NCBI GenBank assembly: GCA_030151725.1
Contig: JASLDD010000020.1
Location: 1 to 10,918 of the forward strand
DNA: 10,918 nt
Source of the DNA: Solirubrobacteraceae bacterium
Lineage (GTDB): Bacteria; Actinomycetota; Thermoleophilia; Solirubrobacterales; Solirubrobacteraceae
Direction: 5' to 3'
Shown here in pieces: positions 5,842 through 10,918 of this stretch; the first letter of the stretch is position 1, and each line of letters starts with the position of its first letter. The notes beneath the pieces are model-generated. The model made no database searches and was not told the origin of the DNA. It was given only the letters and a program-made list of their open reading frames with translations. A program made the translations under genes and the position numbers.

Positions 5842-7002
5842 TCAGGCCGGCACGAGCGCGCCGATGCCCGTCATTTCGCGTCCGATGATCAGTTTCTGGA
5901 TCTGCGAGGTGCCCTCGTAGAGGGTGGTGACGCGCGCGTCGCGGAAATAGCGCTCGACGGGGTGATCGTCGACGTAGCCGGCGCCCCCGTGGATCTGGAT
6001 GGCGAGGTTGGCGCACTCGAGCGAGGCCTCTGTGGCGTGGAGCTTTGCCACGGAGGTCTCGAGCGTGTTGGGGCGGCCCTGATCCTTGAGGAAGCCGGCG
6101 CGCCACACGAGCATCCGCGAGGCATCGGTCTTGAGGACCATGTCCGCGATCATCGCCTGCACGAGCTGGAAGCTCGCGATCGGACGCCCGAACTGTTCGC
6201 GCTCCTTCGCGTATTTGACCGACTCCTCCACGCAGCCCTGACAGATGCCCACGCAGCCGGCGGCGACCGAGTATCGGCCCGAGTCAAGCGCCGACATTGC
6301 CACTTTGAAGCCGTCGCCGATGCCGCCCAGCATCTGCTCGTCTGAGACCTCCACGTCTTCGAGGGCGATGGAGGCGGTGTCGGAGGCGTGCAGCCCCATC
6401 TTGTGCTCGATCGTCTGAGCTTTGTAGCCGGGCTGGTCGGTGTCCACGAGGAAGCAGGCGAGGCCCTTGTAGCCGAGCTCGGGGTCGGTCTGGGCGAAGA
6501 TCAATGCGACCTTGGCGTAGTTGCCCATCGAGATCCACATCTTGGCCCCGCTGATCAGCCAGCCGGTGTCTGTCTTCTTGGCGCGCGTCTTCTGGTTGGC
6601 GGCATCCGATCCGGTGTCGGGCTCTGTCAGGCCGAAGCAGCCTAGCCACTCGCCGGAGCAGAGCTTGGGCAGGTAGTGGTGCTTCTGCTCCTCGGTGCCC
6701 CACTTGAGGATCGCTGAGCACACGAGCGAAGTCTGCACCGAGATGACCGTGCGGATGGCCGAGTCGCCCCGCCCGATCTCCTCGACGATCAGCCCGTAGC
6801 TGAGGTAGTCGAGGCCCGCGCCGCCGTACTCCTGGGGGACGATCGCGCCGAGGTAGCCCTGGTCGGCTATCTTCTTGACGAGGTCCAGGTCGAAGTGGTG
6901 GTTGCGCGCGTTTTCGCGGGTGCGCTCGATGAGCTCTTTGTCGGTGAACTCGCGGGCGGTCTGCTTGATCAGGCGCTGCTCGTCTGTGAGGTCGAAGTCC
7001 AT
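5842..7002 (-). CDS. Acyl-CoA dehydrogenase (short-chain/butyryl-type family)
   Basis: FAD-dependent enzyme that converts acyl-CoA to trans-2-enoyl-CoA and passes electrons to electron-transfer flavoprotein. The 386 residues match the family's usual length and domain order: N-terminal helical domain about 1-120, beta domain about 121-235, C-terminal helical domain about 236-386. Family signatures are CFGLTEPDTGSD at 122-133 and QIHGGAGYVDDHPVERYFRD at 336-355. Glu363 in LYEGTSQIQ (361-369) is at the catalytic-base position of butyryl-CoA-type enzymes, rather than the alternative site used by isovaleryl/long-chain types. ATG 7002 is confirmed by the purine run AGGAGAGGG at 7003-7011. It sits between glyS (11-bp gap from that stop codon's first base pair region) and the 3-hydroxyacyl-CoA dehydrogenase (4-bp gap), so it is probably co-transcribed with both. 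The enoyl-CoA hydratase needed between the two reactions is not in the window. Substrate preference is inferred from the family only. Confidence 0.94.
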   Translation of the reverse strand: MDFDLTDEQRLIKQTAREFTDKELIERTRENARNHHFDLDLVKKIADQGYLGAIVPQEYGGAGLDYLSYGLIVEEIGRGDSAIRTVISVQTSLVCSAILKWGTEEQKHHYLPKLCSGEWLGCFGLTEPDTGSDAANQKTRAKKTDTGWLISGAKMWISMGNYAKVALIFAQTDPELGYKGLACFLVDTDQPGYKAQTIEHKMGLHASDTASIALEDVEVSDEQMLGGIGDGFKVAMSALDSGRYSVAAGCVGICQGCVEESVKYAKEREQFGRPIASFQLVQAMIADMVLKTDASRMLVWRAGFLKDQGRPNTLETSVAKLHATEASLECANLAIQIHGGAGYVDDHPVERYFRDARVTTLYEGTSQIQKLIIGREMTGIGALVPA

Positions 7003-7011
7003 CCCTCTCCT
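7003..7011 (-). promoter_or_regulatory. Ribosome-binding site of the acyl-CoA dehydrogenase
   Basis: On the minus strand AGGAGAGGG directly precedes the ATG at 7002, with AGGAG ending 4 nt before the start. It is the strongest Shine-Dalgarno sequence in the minus-strand block. It lies in the short gap after the glyS stop and fixes the start codon. Confidence 0.7.
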
Positions 7012-7013
7012 AT

Positions 7014-8405
7014 CTAGGTTGTGCGCGGTGTCAGCTTGGGTGTGCTCCAGGGCGCGTTCACGCGCCGCTCGATCTCCTCGTCGATGCCGTCGATCGGCAG
7101 GCGCTCCTGGGAGAGCGAGTCGCGATCGCGCAGCGTCAAGGTGCGATCCTCGATGCTCTGGTGGTCGATGGTGAGGCAGAACGGCGTGCCGATCTCATCC
7201 TGGCGACGGTAGCGCTTGCCGATCGCGCCGCCGTCGTCGTACTCGGACTGCACACGCACGCGCAGCGCCTTCTGGACCTCGCGTGCGAGCTCGGGCTGGC
7301 CGTCCTTGTTGACGAGCGGGAGCACCGCCGCCTTGACGGGCGCCAGTCGCGGGTGCAGGCGCAGCAGCGTGCGCGTCTCACCGGCGCCGGTTCCCTCGCG
7401 CTCGACCACTTCCTCGTCGTAGGCGTCAACGAGGAAGGCCAGGGTGGCGCGGTCGGCGCCGGCGGCCGGCTCGATCACGTGCGGCACGTAGCGCTGGCCG
7501 CTCGATTGATCGAAGTACTCGAGCTTCTGCCCCGAGAACTCGGCATGGCGGGAGAGGTCGAAGTCGCCGCGGTTGGCGATCCCCTCGAGCTCCGACCAAC
7601 CGATGGGGAACAGGTATTCCACGTCGCTGGTGCCCGAGGAGTAGTGCGAGAGCTCGTCGGCGTCGTGGGCACGCAGGCGCAGATGATCGGGGCGGATGCC
7701 GAGGTCTGTGTACCAGCGCTCGCGCTCTGCGAGCCAGTGCTCGAACCACTTCTGGGCCTGATCGGGGGGGACGAAGAACTCCATCTCCATCTGCTCGAAC
7801 TCGCGAGTCCGGAAGATGAAGTTGCCGGGGGTGATCTCGTTGCGGAAGGACTTGCCGATCTGGGCGATGCCGAAGGGGGGCTTCTTGCGCGAGAACTGCA
7901 GCACGTTCTTGAAGTTGATGAAGATCCCCTGGGCGGTCTCGGGGCGCAGGTAGGCGACCGAGCCGGACTCCTTGACGGGGCCGATGGTGGTCTCGAACAT
8001 CAGGTTGAAGTCGCGGGCCTCGGTGAGGTCGCACTCGTCGGTCTCTCCCGGGTGCTTCGACGGTTTGCGACCGCAGGGCAGCTCGGCGAGGTGATCGGCG
8101 CGGAAGCGCTGCCCGCAGGTGCGGCAGTCGACGAGCGGGTCCGTGAAGCCTTCGAGGTGGCCTGAGGCCTCCCACACGCGCGGATGCTGGAGGATGGCCG
8201 AGTCGATCGCCACGATGTCGTCGCGCTCCTGGAGCATCGAGCGCCACCACTCCCCCTTGACGTTGCCCTTGAGCAGCACCCCGTAATGGCCGTAGTCGTA
8301 TGTCGAGCCGACGCCGCCGTAGATCTCAGAGGAGGGGAACACGAAGCCGCGCCGCTTGCACAGGGCGACGATCTTCTCCATGGTGACTGTGGATGGCTCG
8401 GTCAT
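7014..8405 (-). CDS. glyS: Glycyl-tRNA synthetase (alpha2 dimeric, class II)
   Basis: Charges tRNA-Gly with glycine using ATP. It is the single-chain homodimer type found in actinomycetes, archaea and eukaryotes, not the alpha2beta2 GlyQS type. With ATG 8405 it has 463 residues. The N-terminal signature FPSSEIYGGVGSTYDYGHYG is at 23-42. A zinc-ribbon-like set of cysteines lies at 94, 97, 111 and 125. RPETAQG is at 154-160, class II motif 2 (FRNEITPGNF through REFEQMEMEFF) at 187-211, and motif 3 (IEPAAGADRATLAFL) at 311-325. The anticodon-binding domain covers about 347-445, with GAIGKRYRRQDEIGTPF at 393-409. The frame extends to 8474 but those residues are unlike the family. ATG 8381 is an alternative, and neither start has a clear Shine-Dalgarno sequence. 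It heads the minus-strand block and diverges from a Rossmann-fold gene. I use glyS for the dimeric form; glyQS is another name for it. Confidence 0.96.
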   Translation of the reverse strand: MTEPSTVTMEKIVALCKRRGFVFPSSEIYGGVGSTYDYGHYGVLLKGNVKGEWWRSMLQERDDIVAIDSAILQHPRVWEASGHLEGFTDPLVDCRTCGQRFRADHLAELPCGRKPSKHPGETDECDLTEARDFNLMFETTIGPVKESGSVAYLRPETAQGIFINFKNVLQFSRKKPPFGIAQIGKSFRNEITPGNFIFRTREFEQMEMEFFVPPDQAQKWFEHWLAERERWYTDLGIRPDHLRLRAHDADELSHYSSGTSDVEYLFPIGWSELEGIANRGDFDLSRHAEFSGQKLEYFDQSSGQRYVPHVIEPAAGADRATLAFLVDAYDEEVVEREGTGAGETRTLLRLHPRLAPVKAAVLPLVNKDGQPELAREVQKALRVRVQSEYDDGGAIGKRYRRQDEIGTPFCLTIDHQSIEDRTLTLRDRDSLSQERLPIDGIDEEIERRVNAPWSTPKLTPRTT

Positions 8406-8482
8406 GGGGGGCTGAGGATGGTAGTCGAGGCATCCTGCTCGGGCGCGGACCCGCCGAGCGCCGGCGCGTAACATGCGCCGCC
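8406..8482. promoter_or_regulatory. Divergent promoter region, glyS / Rossmann protein
   Basis: These 77 bp must drive both divergent genes. On the plus strand TAACAT at 8469-8474 is a plausible -10 whose start site would fall at or next to GTG 8483, implying a leaderless message. That hexamer lies in the 7-nt loop of an inverted repeat, CGGCGC (8462-8467) with GCGCCG (8475-8480). On the minus strand TACCAT at 8418-8423 is a weak -10 candidate for glyS. I see no T-box or riboswitch structure. Confidence 0.4.
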
Positions 8483-8977
8483 GTGGCTCGCGTGATGATC
8501 GTCGGGGGAGGCTGCAGGGGCCGGCGGCTGGCCGAGGCGCTGGTCGGCGAGGGCCATGCTGTGCGCATCACCACCCGCTCGGAGGAGGGGCGCGCGGCGA
8601 TCGAGGCGGTGGGGGCGGAGTGCTGGATCGGCACGCCCGATCGGCTGGCCACGCTGAGGGGAGCGCTGGACAGCGTGACGATCCTGTGCTGGATGCTGGG
8701 CTCGGCCGTTGGCTCGGATGAGGAGCTGCAGGCCCTCTACACCACGCGCCTTGAGTACTTCCTGACTCAGGCGATCGACACCACGGTGCGCGGCTTCCTC
8801 TATGAGGCGGCGGGATCGGTCCAGGACGATCTGCTGCTCGACGGCGAGCGCACGGTGCGCACGCTGACCGAGCGCAGCGCGATCCCGGCGGCGGTGCTGG
8901 GGGTCGATCCAGAGGACGTCGAGAGCTGGGTCGCGCAGGCGCAGGCGGACATCACGGGAATGCTCACCCGCGCATGA
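8483..8977 (+). CDS. Small NAD(P)-binding Rossmann-like protein, function unknown
   Basis: A 164-residue cytosolic protein. Its N-terminus, MARVMIVGGGCRGRRLAEAL, forms the beta-strand, glycine turn (GGGCRG at 8-13) and helix of a Rossmann fold. TTRSEEGRAA at 30-39 follows the second strand, with Thr/Arg residues where NADP-binding members often hold the 2'-phosphate. ECWIGTPDRLATLRGAL at 46-62 and TILCWMLGSAVGS at 66-78 fit the next strands. It is shorter than full SDR or NmrA enzymes, and no YxxxK catalytic pair is seen, so it may be a nucleotide-sensing or NAD(P)H-binding protein rather than a full dehydrogenase. I recall similar proteins beside glyS in related actinobacteria, but this was not checked. 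GTG 8483 is chosen because upstream in-frame residues back to 8393 overlap glyS and look random; ATG 8495 is the alternative. No Shine-Dalgarno sequence is present, so it is possibly leaderless. Confidence 0.75.
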   Translation: MARVMIVGGGCRGRRLAEALVGEGHAVRITTRSEEGRAAIEAVGAECWIGTPDRLATLRGALDSVTILCWMLGSAVGSDEELQALYTTRLEYFLTQAIDTTVRGFLYEAAGSVQDDLLLDGERTVRTLTERSAIPAAVLGVDPEDVESWVAQAQADITGMLTRA

Positions 8978-9029
8978 TCGTGACGCCTGTATCAAGCCAT
9001 GGGGTGCGCGAGCCGATGATTGCCGCACG

Positions 9030-9632
9030 ATGGCTGGCGATCGATCCCGATATGGCCTTGCGGTGTCCGCGCTGGGCGCGATCGTGCTGGCGATTGCGGT
9101 GTTCCTGCCTTGGTATGGGCTGAGCTTCACCACCGCGGGCGTGGCCTTCGCGCAGCAGGTCGGCGATCAGGTGGCCTCTCAATACGGCAACGCCTCGCTG
9201 CAGGCGCTCGTGAGCTCCGCTCACCCTGAGCTGAGCGGCCTGGCCGGTCAACAGTTTGCTGCGCTCAGCGCGCACCAGGTGCTGCACGACATGAACATCC
9301 TCCTGCTGATCCTGGCGGGTCTTGCGATGCTCGACGCGATCCTGCCGCTGGCGCGCTCCGGGGTGGAGATGCCCGCGGGAGCGGGCGGCTCGGTGGTGGT
9401 GCTCGGCTCGCTGGCCTCGATGTGCGTGATCTACCGCATGGTCGAGCTGCCGGCGCCCGCCGGCGCCTTCATCTCGCTGTCGCTGCGAGAGGGTGCCTGG
9501 CTTGCGCTGCTGGGCTCGCTTGCGATGGTTCTGGGCGGCCTGTGGCCGCGCGCTGTGACCTCCCCGGTGGTGCTCGACGCGCAGGTGCGCGGCAGCTGGG
9601 GCAGCCTGTCGGGCTGGACGCCGGGCAGCTAG
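9030..9632 (+). CDS. Four-helix membrane protein of unknown function
   Basis: I do not recognise a named family. The 200 residues contain four hydrophobic helices at about 9-28, 88-108, 117-136 and 153-173. The first ends in FLPWYG (25-30), and a roughly 55-residue soluble loop lies between helices 1 and 2 (GVAFAQQVGDQVASQYG and on). With the N-terminus inside, that loop would be outside the cell and the Trp-rich tail inside. No catalytic motif, signal-peptidase site or metal-binding cluster is visible. ATG 9030 lies 52 bp after the Rossmann-protein stop on the same strand, with no clear Shine-Dalgarno sequence, so the two may share a transcript. Codon use matches the neighbours (G/C-rich third positions), and the hydrophobic pattern makes it a convincing gene. 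Confidence 0.75.
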   Translation: MAGDRSRYGLAVSALGAIVLAIAVFLPWYGLSFTTAGVAFAQQVGDQVASQYGNASLQALVSSAHPELSGLAGQQFAALSAHQVLHDMNILLLILAGLAMLDAILPLARSGVEMPAGAGGSVVVLGSLASMCVIYRMVELPAPAGAFISLSLREGAWLALLGSLAMVLGGLWPRAVTSPVVLDAQVRGSWGSLSGWTPGS

Positions 9633-9635
9633 CCC

Positions 9636-9658
9636 TCGCTGACGCCGACGCGCAGCGA
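9636..9658 (+). terminator. Weak hairpin after the membrane-protein gene
   Basis: TCGCTG (9636-9641) and CAGCGA (9653-9658) can form a 6-bp stem with an 11-nt loop, starting 4 nt after the stop codon. No T-run follows, so it is at best a poor intrinsic terminator. Position just after a gene and before a new promoter is its main support. Confidence 0.25.
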
Positions 9659-9693
9659 CGGTGCGGAAACTGCTGGTGGGACACGACGCACGC

Positions 9694-9699
9694 TATCCT
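9694..9699 (+). promoter_or_regulatory. Probable -10 element for the peroxiredoxin gene
   Basis: TATCCT lies within GCTATCCTTATCAGTAATA, the most A/T-rich stretch of the 160-bp gap. Its context GCTAT(C)CTT resembles the trxB promoter core GCTAT(A)CTT at 1911-1919. No convincing -35 is visible. GGAAAC at 9665-9670 resembles an ECF -35, but no matching -10 sits at the right distance. The transcript leader would be about 85 nt. Confidence 0.45.
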
Positions 9700-9730
9700 T
9701 ATCAGTAATACCCCTAAAGCCGATCAGGAT
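9695..9730. promoter_or_regulatory. Imperfect inverted repeat in the peroxiredoxin leader
   Basis: ATCCTTATC (9695-9703) and GATCAGGAT (9722-9730) pair in 8 of 9 positions around an 18-nt A/T-rich spacer. The left arm overlaps the -10 hexamer and the right arm lies in the expected leader, so it could be a split operator or a leader hairpin. Chance is not excluded. Confidence 0.3.
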
Positions 9731-9777
9731 TCATAAACGCCCCCTGCCTGGAGTTCGCGACGGCTCTGCGTTTTGAG

Positions 9778-9783
9778 AAAGGA
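9778..9783 (+). promoter_or_regulatory. Ribosome-binding site of the peroxiredoxin
   Basis: AAAGGA lies 9 nt before ATG 9793 and is preceded by TTTTGAG. It supports this ATG as the start. Confidence 0.6.
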
Positions 9784-9792
9784 ACAACACCC

Positions 9793-10455
9793 ATGACGCT
9801 GCAACTTGGCGACACAGCTCCCGACTTCGAGGCCGACACCACCGAGGGCCGCATCAAATTCCACGACTGGATCGGCGACTCCTGGGCGGTGCTGTTCTCA
9901 CACCCCAAGGACTTCACGCCCGTGTGCACCACTGAGCTCGGCTACATGGCCAACGCCAAGCCCGAGTTCGACAAGCGCGGCGTGAAGATCATCGGCCTGT
10001 CCGTCGATGCGCTAGGCAACCACGAGAAGTGGGCCAAGGACATCGAGGAGACGCAGGGCACGGCCCCCAACTATCCGATCATCAGCGACAGCGACTTCAA
10101 CGTGTCAAAGCTCTACGGCATGCTGCCCTCGGATACCTCGGGCGACCCGCTGGTGCGCACCCCGGCGGACAACCAGACGGTCCGCAACGTGTTCGTGATC
10201 GGGCCCGACAAGAAGGTCAAGCTGATCCTCATCTACCCGATGACGACCGGGCGCAACTTCGACGAGGTGCTGCGCGTGATCGACTCACTGCAGCTCACCG
10301 CCAACCACAAGGTCGCCACGCCCGTCAACTGGAAGCCGGGCGAGAAGGTGATCATCGCCGGCTCTGTCTCCAACGACCAGGCCAAAGAGGCCTACCCGGA
10401 TGGGTGGGAGGAGCCGCGCCCCTACATCCGGATCGTGCCCCAGCCGACAAGCTGA
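9793..10455 (+). CDS. 1-Cys peroxiredoxin (Prx6 subfamily)
   Basis: Cytosolic thiol peroxidase that reduces hydrogen peroxide and organic hydroperoxides. The 220 residues match Prx6-type enzymes, which are longer than AhpC (about 190). The active site FTPVCTTE is at 41-48 with peroxidatic Cys45 and Thr42. The conserved Arg is probably Arg131 (NQTVRNVFVIGP, 127-138). HPKDFTP precedes the site, and YPMTTGRNFDEVLRVIDSLQ at 148-167 and PVNWKPGEKVII at 177-188 are hallmark Prx6 segments. I find no second cysteine, so the oxidised cysteine must be reduced by an external thiol. A thioredoxin system is a natural candidate, since trxB lies 7 kb away with a similar promoter core. It is preceded by a 160-bp gap with a -10 element and a good ribosome-binding site, and followed by a strong hairpin, so it is probably transcribed alone. 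Confidence 0.95.
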   Translation: MTLQLGDTAPDFEADTTEGRIKFHDWIGDSWAVLFSHPKDFTPVCTTELGYMANAKPEFDKRGVKIIGLSVDALGNHEKWAKDIEETQGTAPNYPIISDSDFNVSKLYGMLPSDTSGDPLVRTPADNQTVRNVFVIGPDKKVKLILIYPMTTGRNFDEVLRVIDSLQLTANHKVATPVNWKPGEKVIIAGSVSNDQAKEAYPDGWEEPRPYIRIVPQPTS

Positions 10456-10494
10456 GGGCCGCCTCTGACGAGCGCATCTGAGCATGTACTCACT

Positions 10495-10530
10495 CGGCTT
10501 GGTGTATAGCAATGGAAGTACACCAAGCCG
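10495..10530. terminator. Perfect 12-bp hairpin between convergent genes
   Basis: CGGCTTGGTGTA (10495-10506) and TACACCAAGCCG (10519-10530) are exact reverse complements with a 12-nt loop. CACT (10491-10494) and AGTG (10533-10536) can extend the stem past a 2-nt bulge. It sits 40 nt after the peroxiredoxin stop and 23 nt from the end of the opposing Nudix gene, the usual place for a bidirectional terminator. There is no T-run on either side, so termination may be weak or protein-assisted; a protein-binding site is the other reading. Confidence 0.5.
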
Positions 10531-10552
10531 CCAGTGGGCAAGTCCGTCGAGG

Positions 10553-10918
10553 CTACGAGGAGGTGCCCGACGAGGGCAGGGCGTCGCCGAAGCGACCCAC
10601 CCTCAATGCCTCGAACAGATCCTCCAGGATGCGGGCGGTGGCGCCCCAGATGAGGTGGTCGTCGACGATGAAGGCGTCGACCTCGAAGGTCATGCCGCGA
10701 CGTTCGATCGGCGCCCTTGTCTTTGACGCCTGCACGGCGCTCAGCGGCAGCTCTAGCACCGCCTCGACCTCTCTGGCCGAGGGGCGCCAGGGGAGGCCGG
10801 GGGGAATGGTGCCCACAAAGGGGTGGATGACGTAGTTGGTGGCGAACGTCGAGGTGGGGGGTAGCTCGCCAAGCAGCTGCACCTGCTTGCGATCCAGTCC
10901 GATCTCCTCCTCGGCCTC
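10553..10918 (-). CDS. Nudix hydrolase, probable CoA pyrophosphatase (5' part outside window)
   Basis: C-terminal 121 residues of a Nudix hydrolase whose start lies beyond the window end. The frame opens at the edge with EAEEEIGLD, which fits the second half of a Nudix box (REUxEExGU), the Mg2+-binding glutamates of the catalytic helix. QLLGELPPTSTFATNYVIHPFVG at visible residues 14-36 and IWGATARILEDLFEAL at 90-105 are characteristic of the NudL/CoA-diphosphatase (UPF0035) group, which cleaves CoA or acyl-CoA to 3',5'-ADP and phosphopantetheine. The closing stretch GRFGDALPSSGTSS is unremarkable. The internal GTG at 10882 is not the start because family sequence continues upstream of it. It converges on the peroxiredoxin gene with a hairpin between them. 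The CoA specificity rests on these C-terminal motifs, since the UPF0035 motif before the Nudix box is out of view. Confidence 0.85.
   Translation of the reverse strand, partial: EAEEEIGLDRKQVQLLGELPPTSTFATNYVIHPFVGTIPPGLPWRPSAREVEAVLELPLSAVQASKTRAPIERRGMTFEVDAFIVDDHLIWGATARILEDLFEALRVGRFGDALPSSGTSS

Noticed and set aside
5512..6345. A 277-codon plus-strand frame across the two beta-oxidation genes
   Set aside because: It spans the junction of two well-supported minus-strand genes and encodes no plausible domain.
7161..8165. A 334-codon plus-strand frame inside glyS
   Set aside because: It lies wholly opposite a certain glycyl-tRNA synthetase, has Leu/Val/Gly/Ala-biased composition that mirrors the codon pattern, and has no recognisable motif.
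8406..8474. Longer glyS start at 8474
   Set aside because: The 23 extra residues are Arg/Ala-rich and unlike the N-terminus of dimeric GlyRS, and this extension would fill the divergent promoter region.
8393..8482. Longer start of the Rossmann protein at 8393
   Set aside because: It would overlap glyS, and the Rossmann strand begins directly at GTG 8483.
8406..8482. T-box or riboswitch upstream of glyS
   Set aside because: The gap is only 77 bp and shows no T-box sequence or specifier stem.

Overview
The window is high-GC DNA with dense, short-spaced genes, GTG as well as ATG starts, and several starts without a Shine-Dalgarno sequence. Together with the gene families (an alpha2-type glycyl-tRNA synthetase, an ECF sigma factor overlapping an O6-alkylguanine-DNA methyltransferase, a two-part 3-hydroxyacyl-CoA dehydrogenase), this suggests a chromosomal segment of an actinomycete. 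The class Thermoleophilia (Solirubrobacterales-like) is my best guess. It rests on remembered resemblance of the proteins and was not searched. I see no insertion sequence, phage gene, CRISPR array, tRNA or rRNA.

Layout. Bases 2-1874 (+) hold two membrane-lipid genes: a PAP2/Aur1-like phosphatase cut by the window start, and a UPF0104 flippase-like membrane protein. After a 112-bp regulatory gap with an extended -10 promoter, an overlapping palindrome and a possible 12-codon leader ORF comes trxB (1987-3006, +). trxB meets a long minus-strand block tail to tail, sharing a CTAG stop. Read in its own direction (8405 to 3003), that block is glyS, an acyl-CoA dehydrogenase, a two-part 3-hydroxyacyl-CoA dehydrogenase, an ECF sigma factor and an ogt-type methyltransferase. 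Gaps within it are 8, 4 and 40 bp, and the last pair overlaps by 4 bp. Divergent from glyS are a small Rossmann-fold protein (8483-8977, +) and a four-helix membrane protein (9030-9632, +). A 160-bp regulatory gap leads to a 1-Cys peroxiredoxin (9793-10455, +). A perfect 12-bp hairpin then separates it from the convergent 3' part of a Nudix CoA pyrophosphatase gene (10553 to the window end, -).

How the genes fit together. Two beta-oxidation enzymes act on successive classes of intermediate, acyl-CoA to enoyl-CoA and 3-hydroxyacyl-CoA to 3-oxoacyl-CoA. They sit behind a housekeeping tRNA synthetase, as if sharing its transcript. trxB and the peroxiredoxin are thiol-redox defence genes with a similar promoter core, GCTAT(A/C)CTT. 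The sigma factor and methyltransferase look translationally coupled. No gap exceeds 160 bp.

The genes are mostly recognisable housekeeping and accessory families, and I found no clear new multi-gene system. The points most worth following are the trxB leader (palindrome plus leader ORF), the sigma factor-methyltransferase overlap without a visible anti-sigma gene, the degenerate C-terminal half of the hydroxyacyl-CoA dehydrogenase with its Pro/Arg-rich insert, and the uncharacterised Rossmann protein divergent from glyS.
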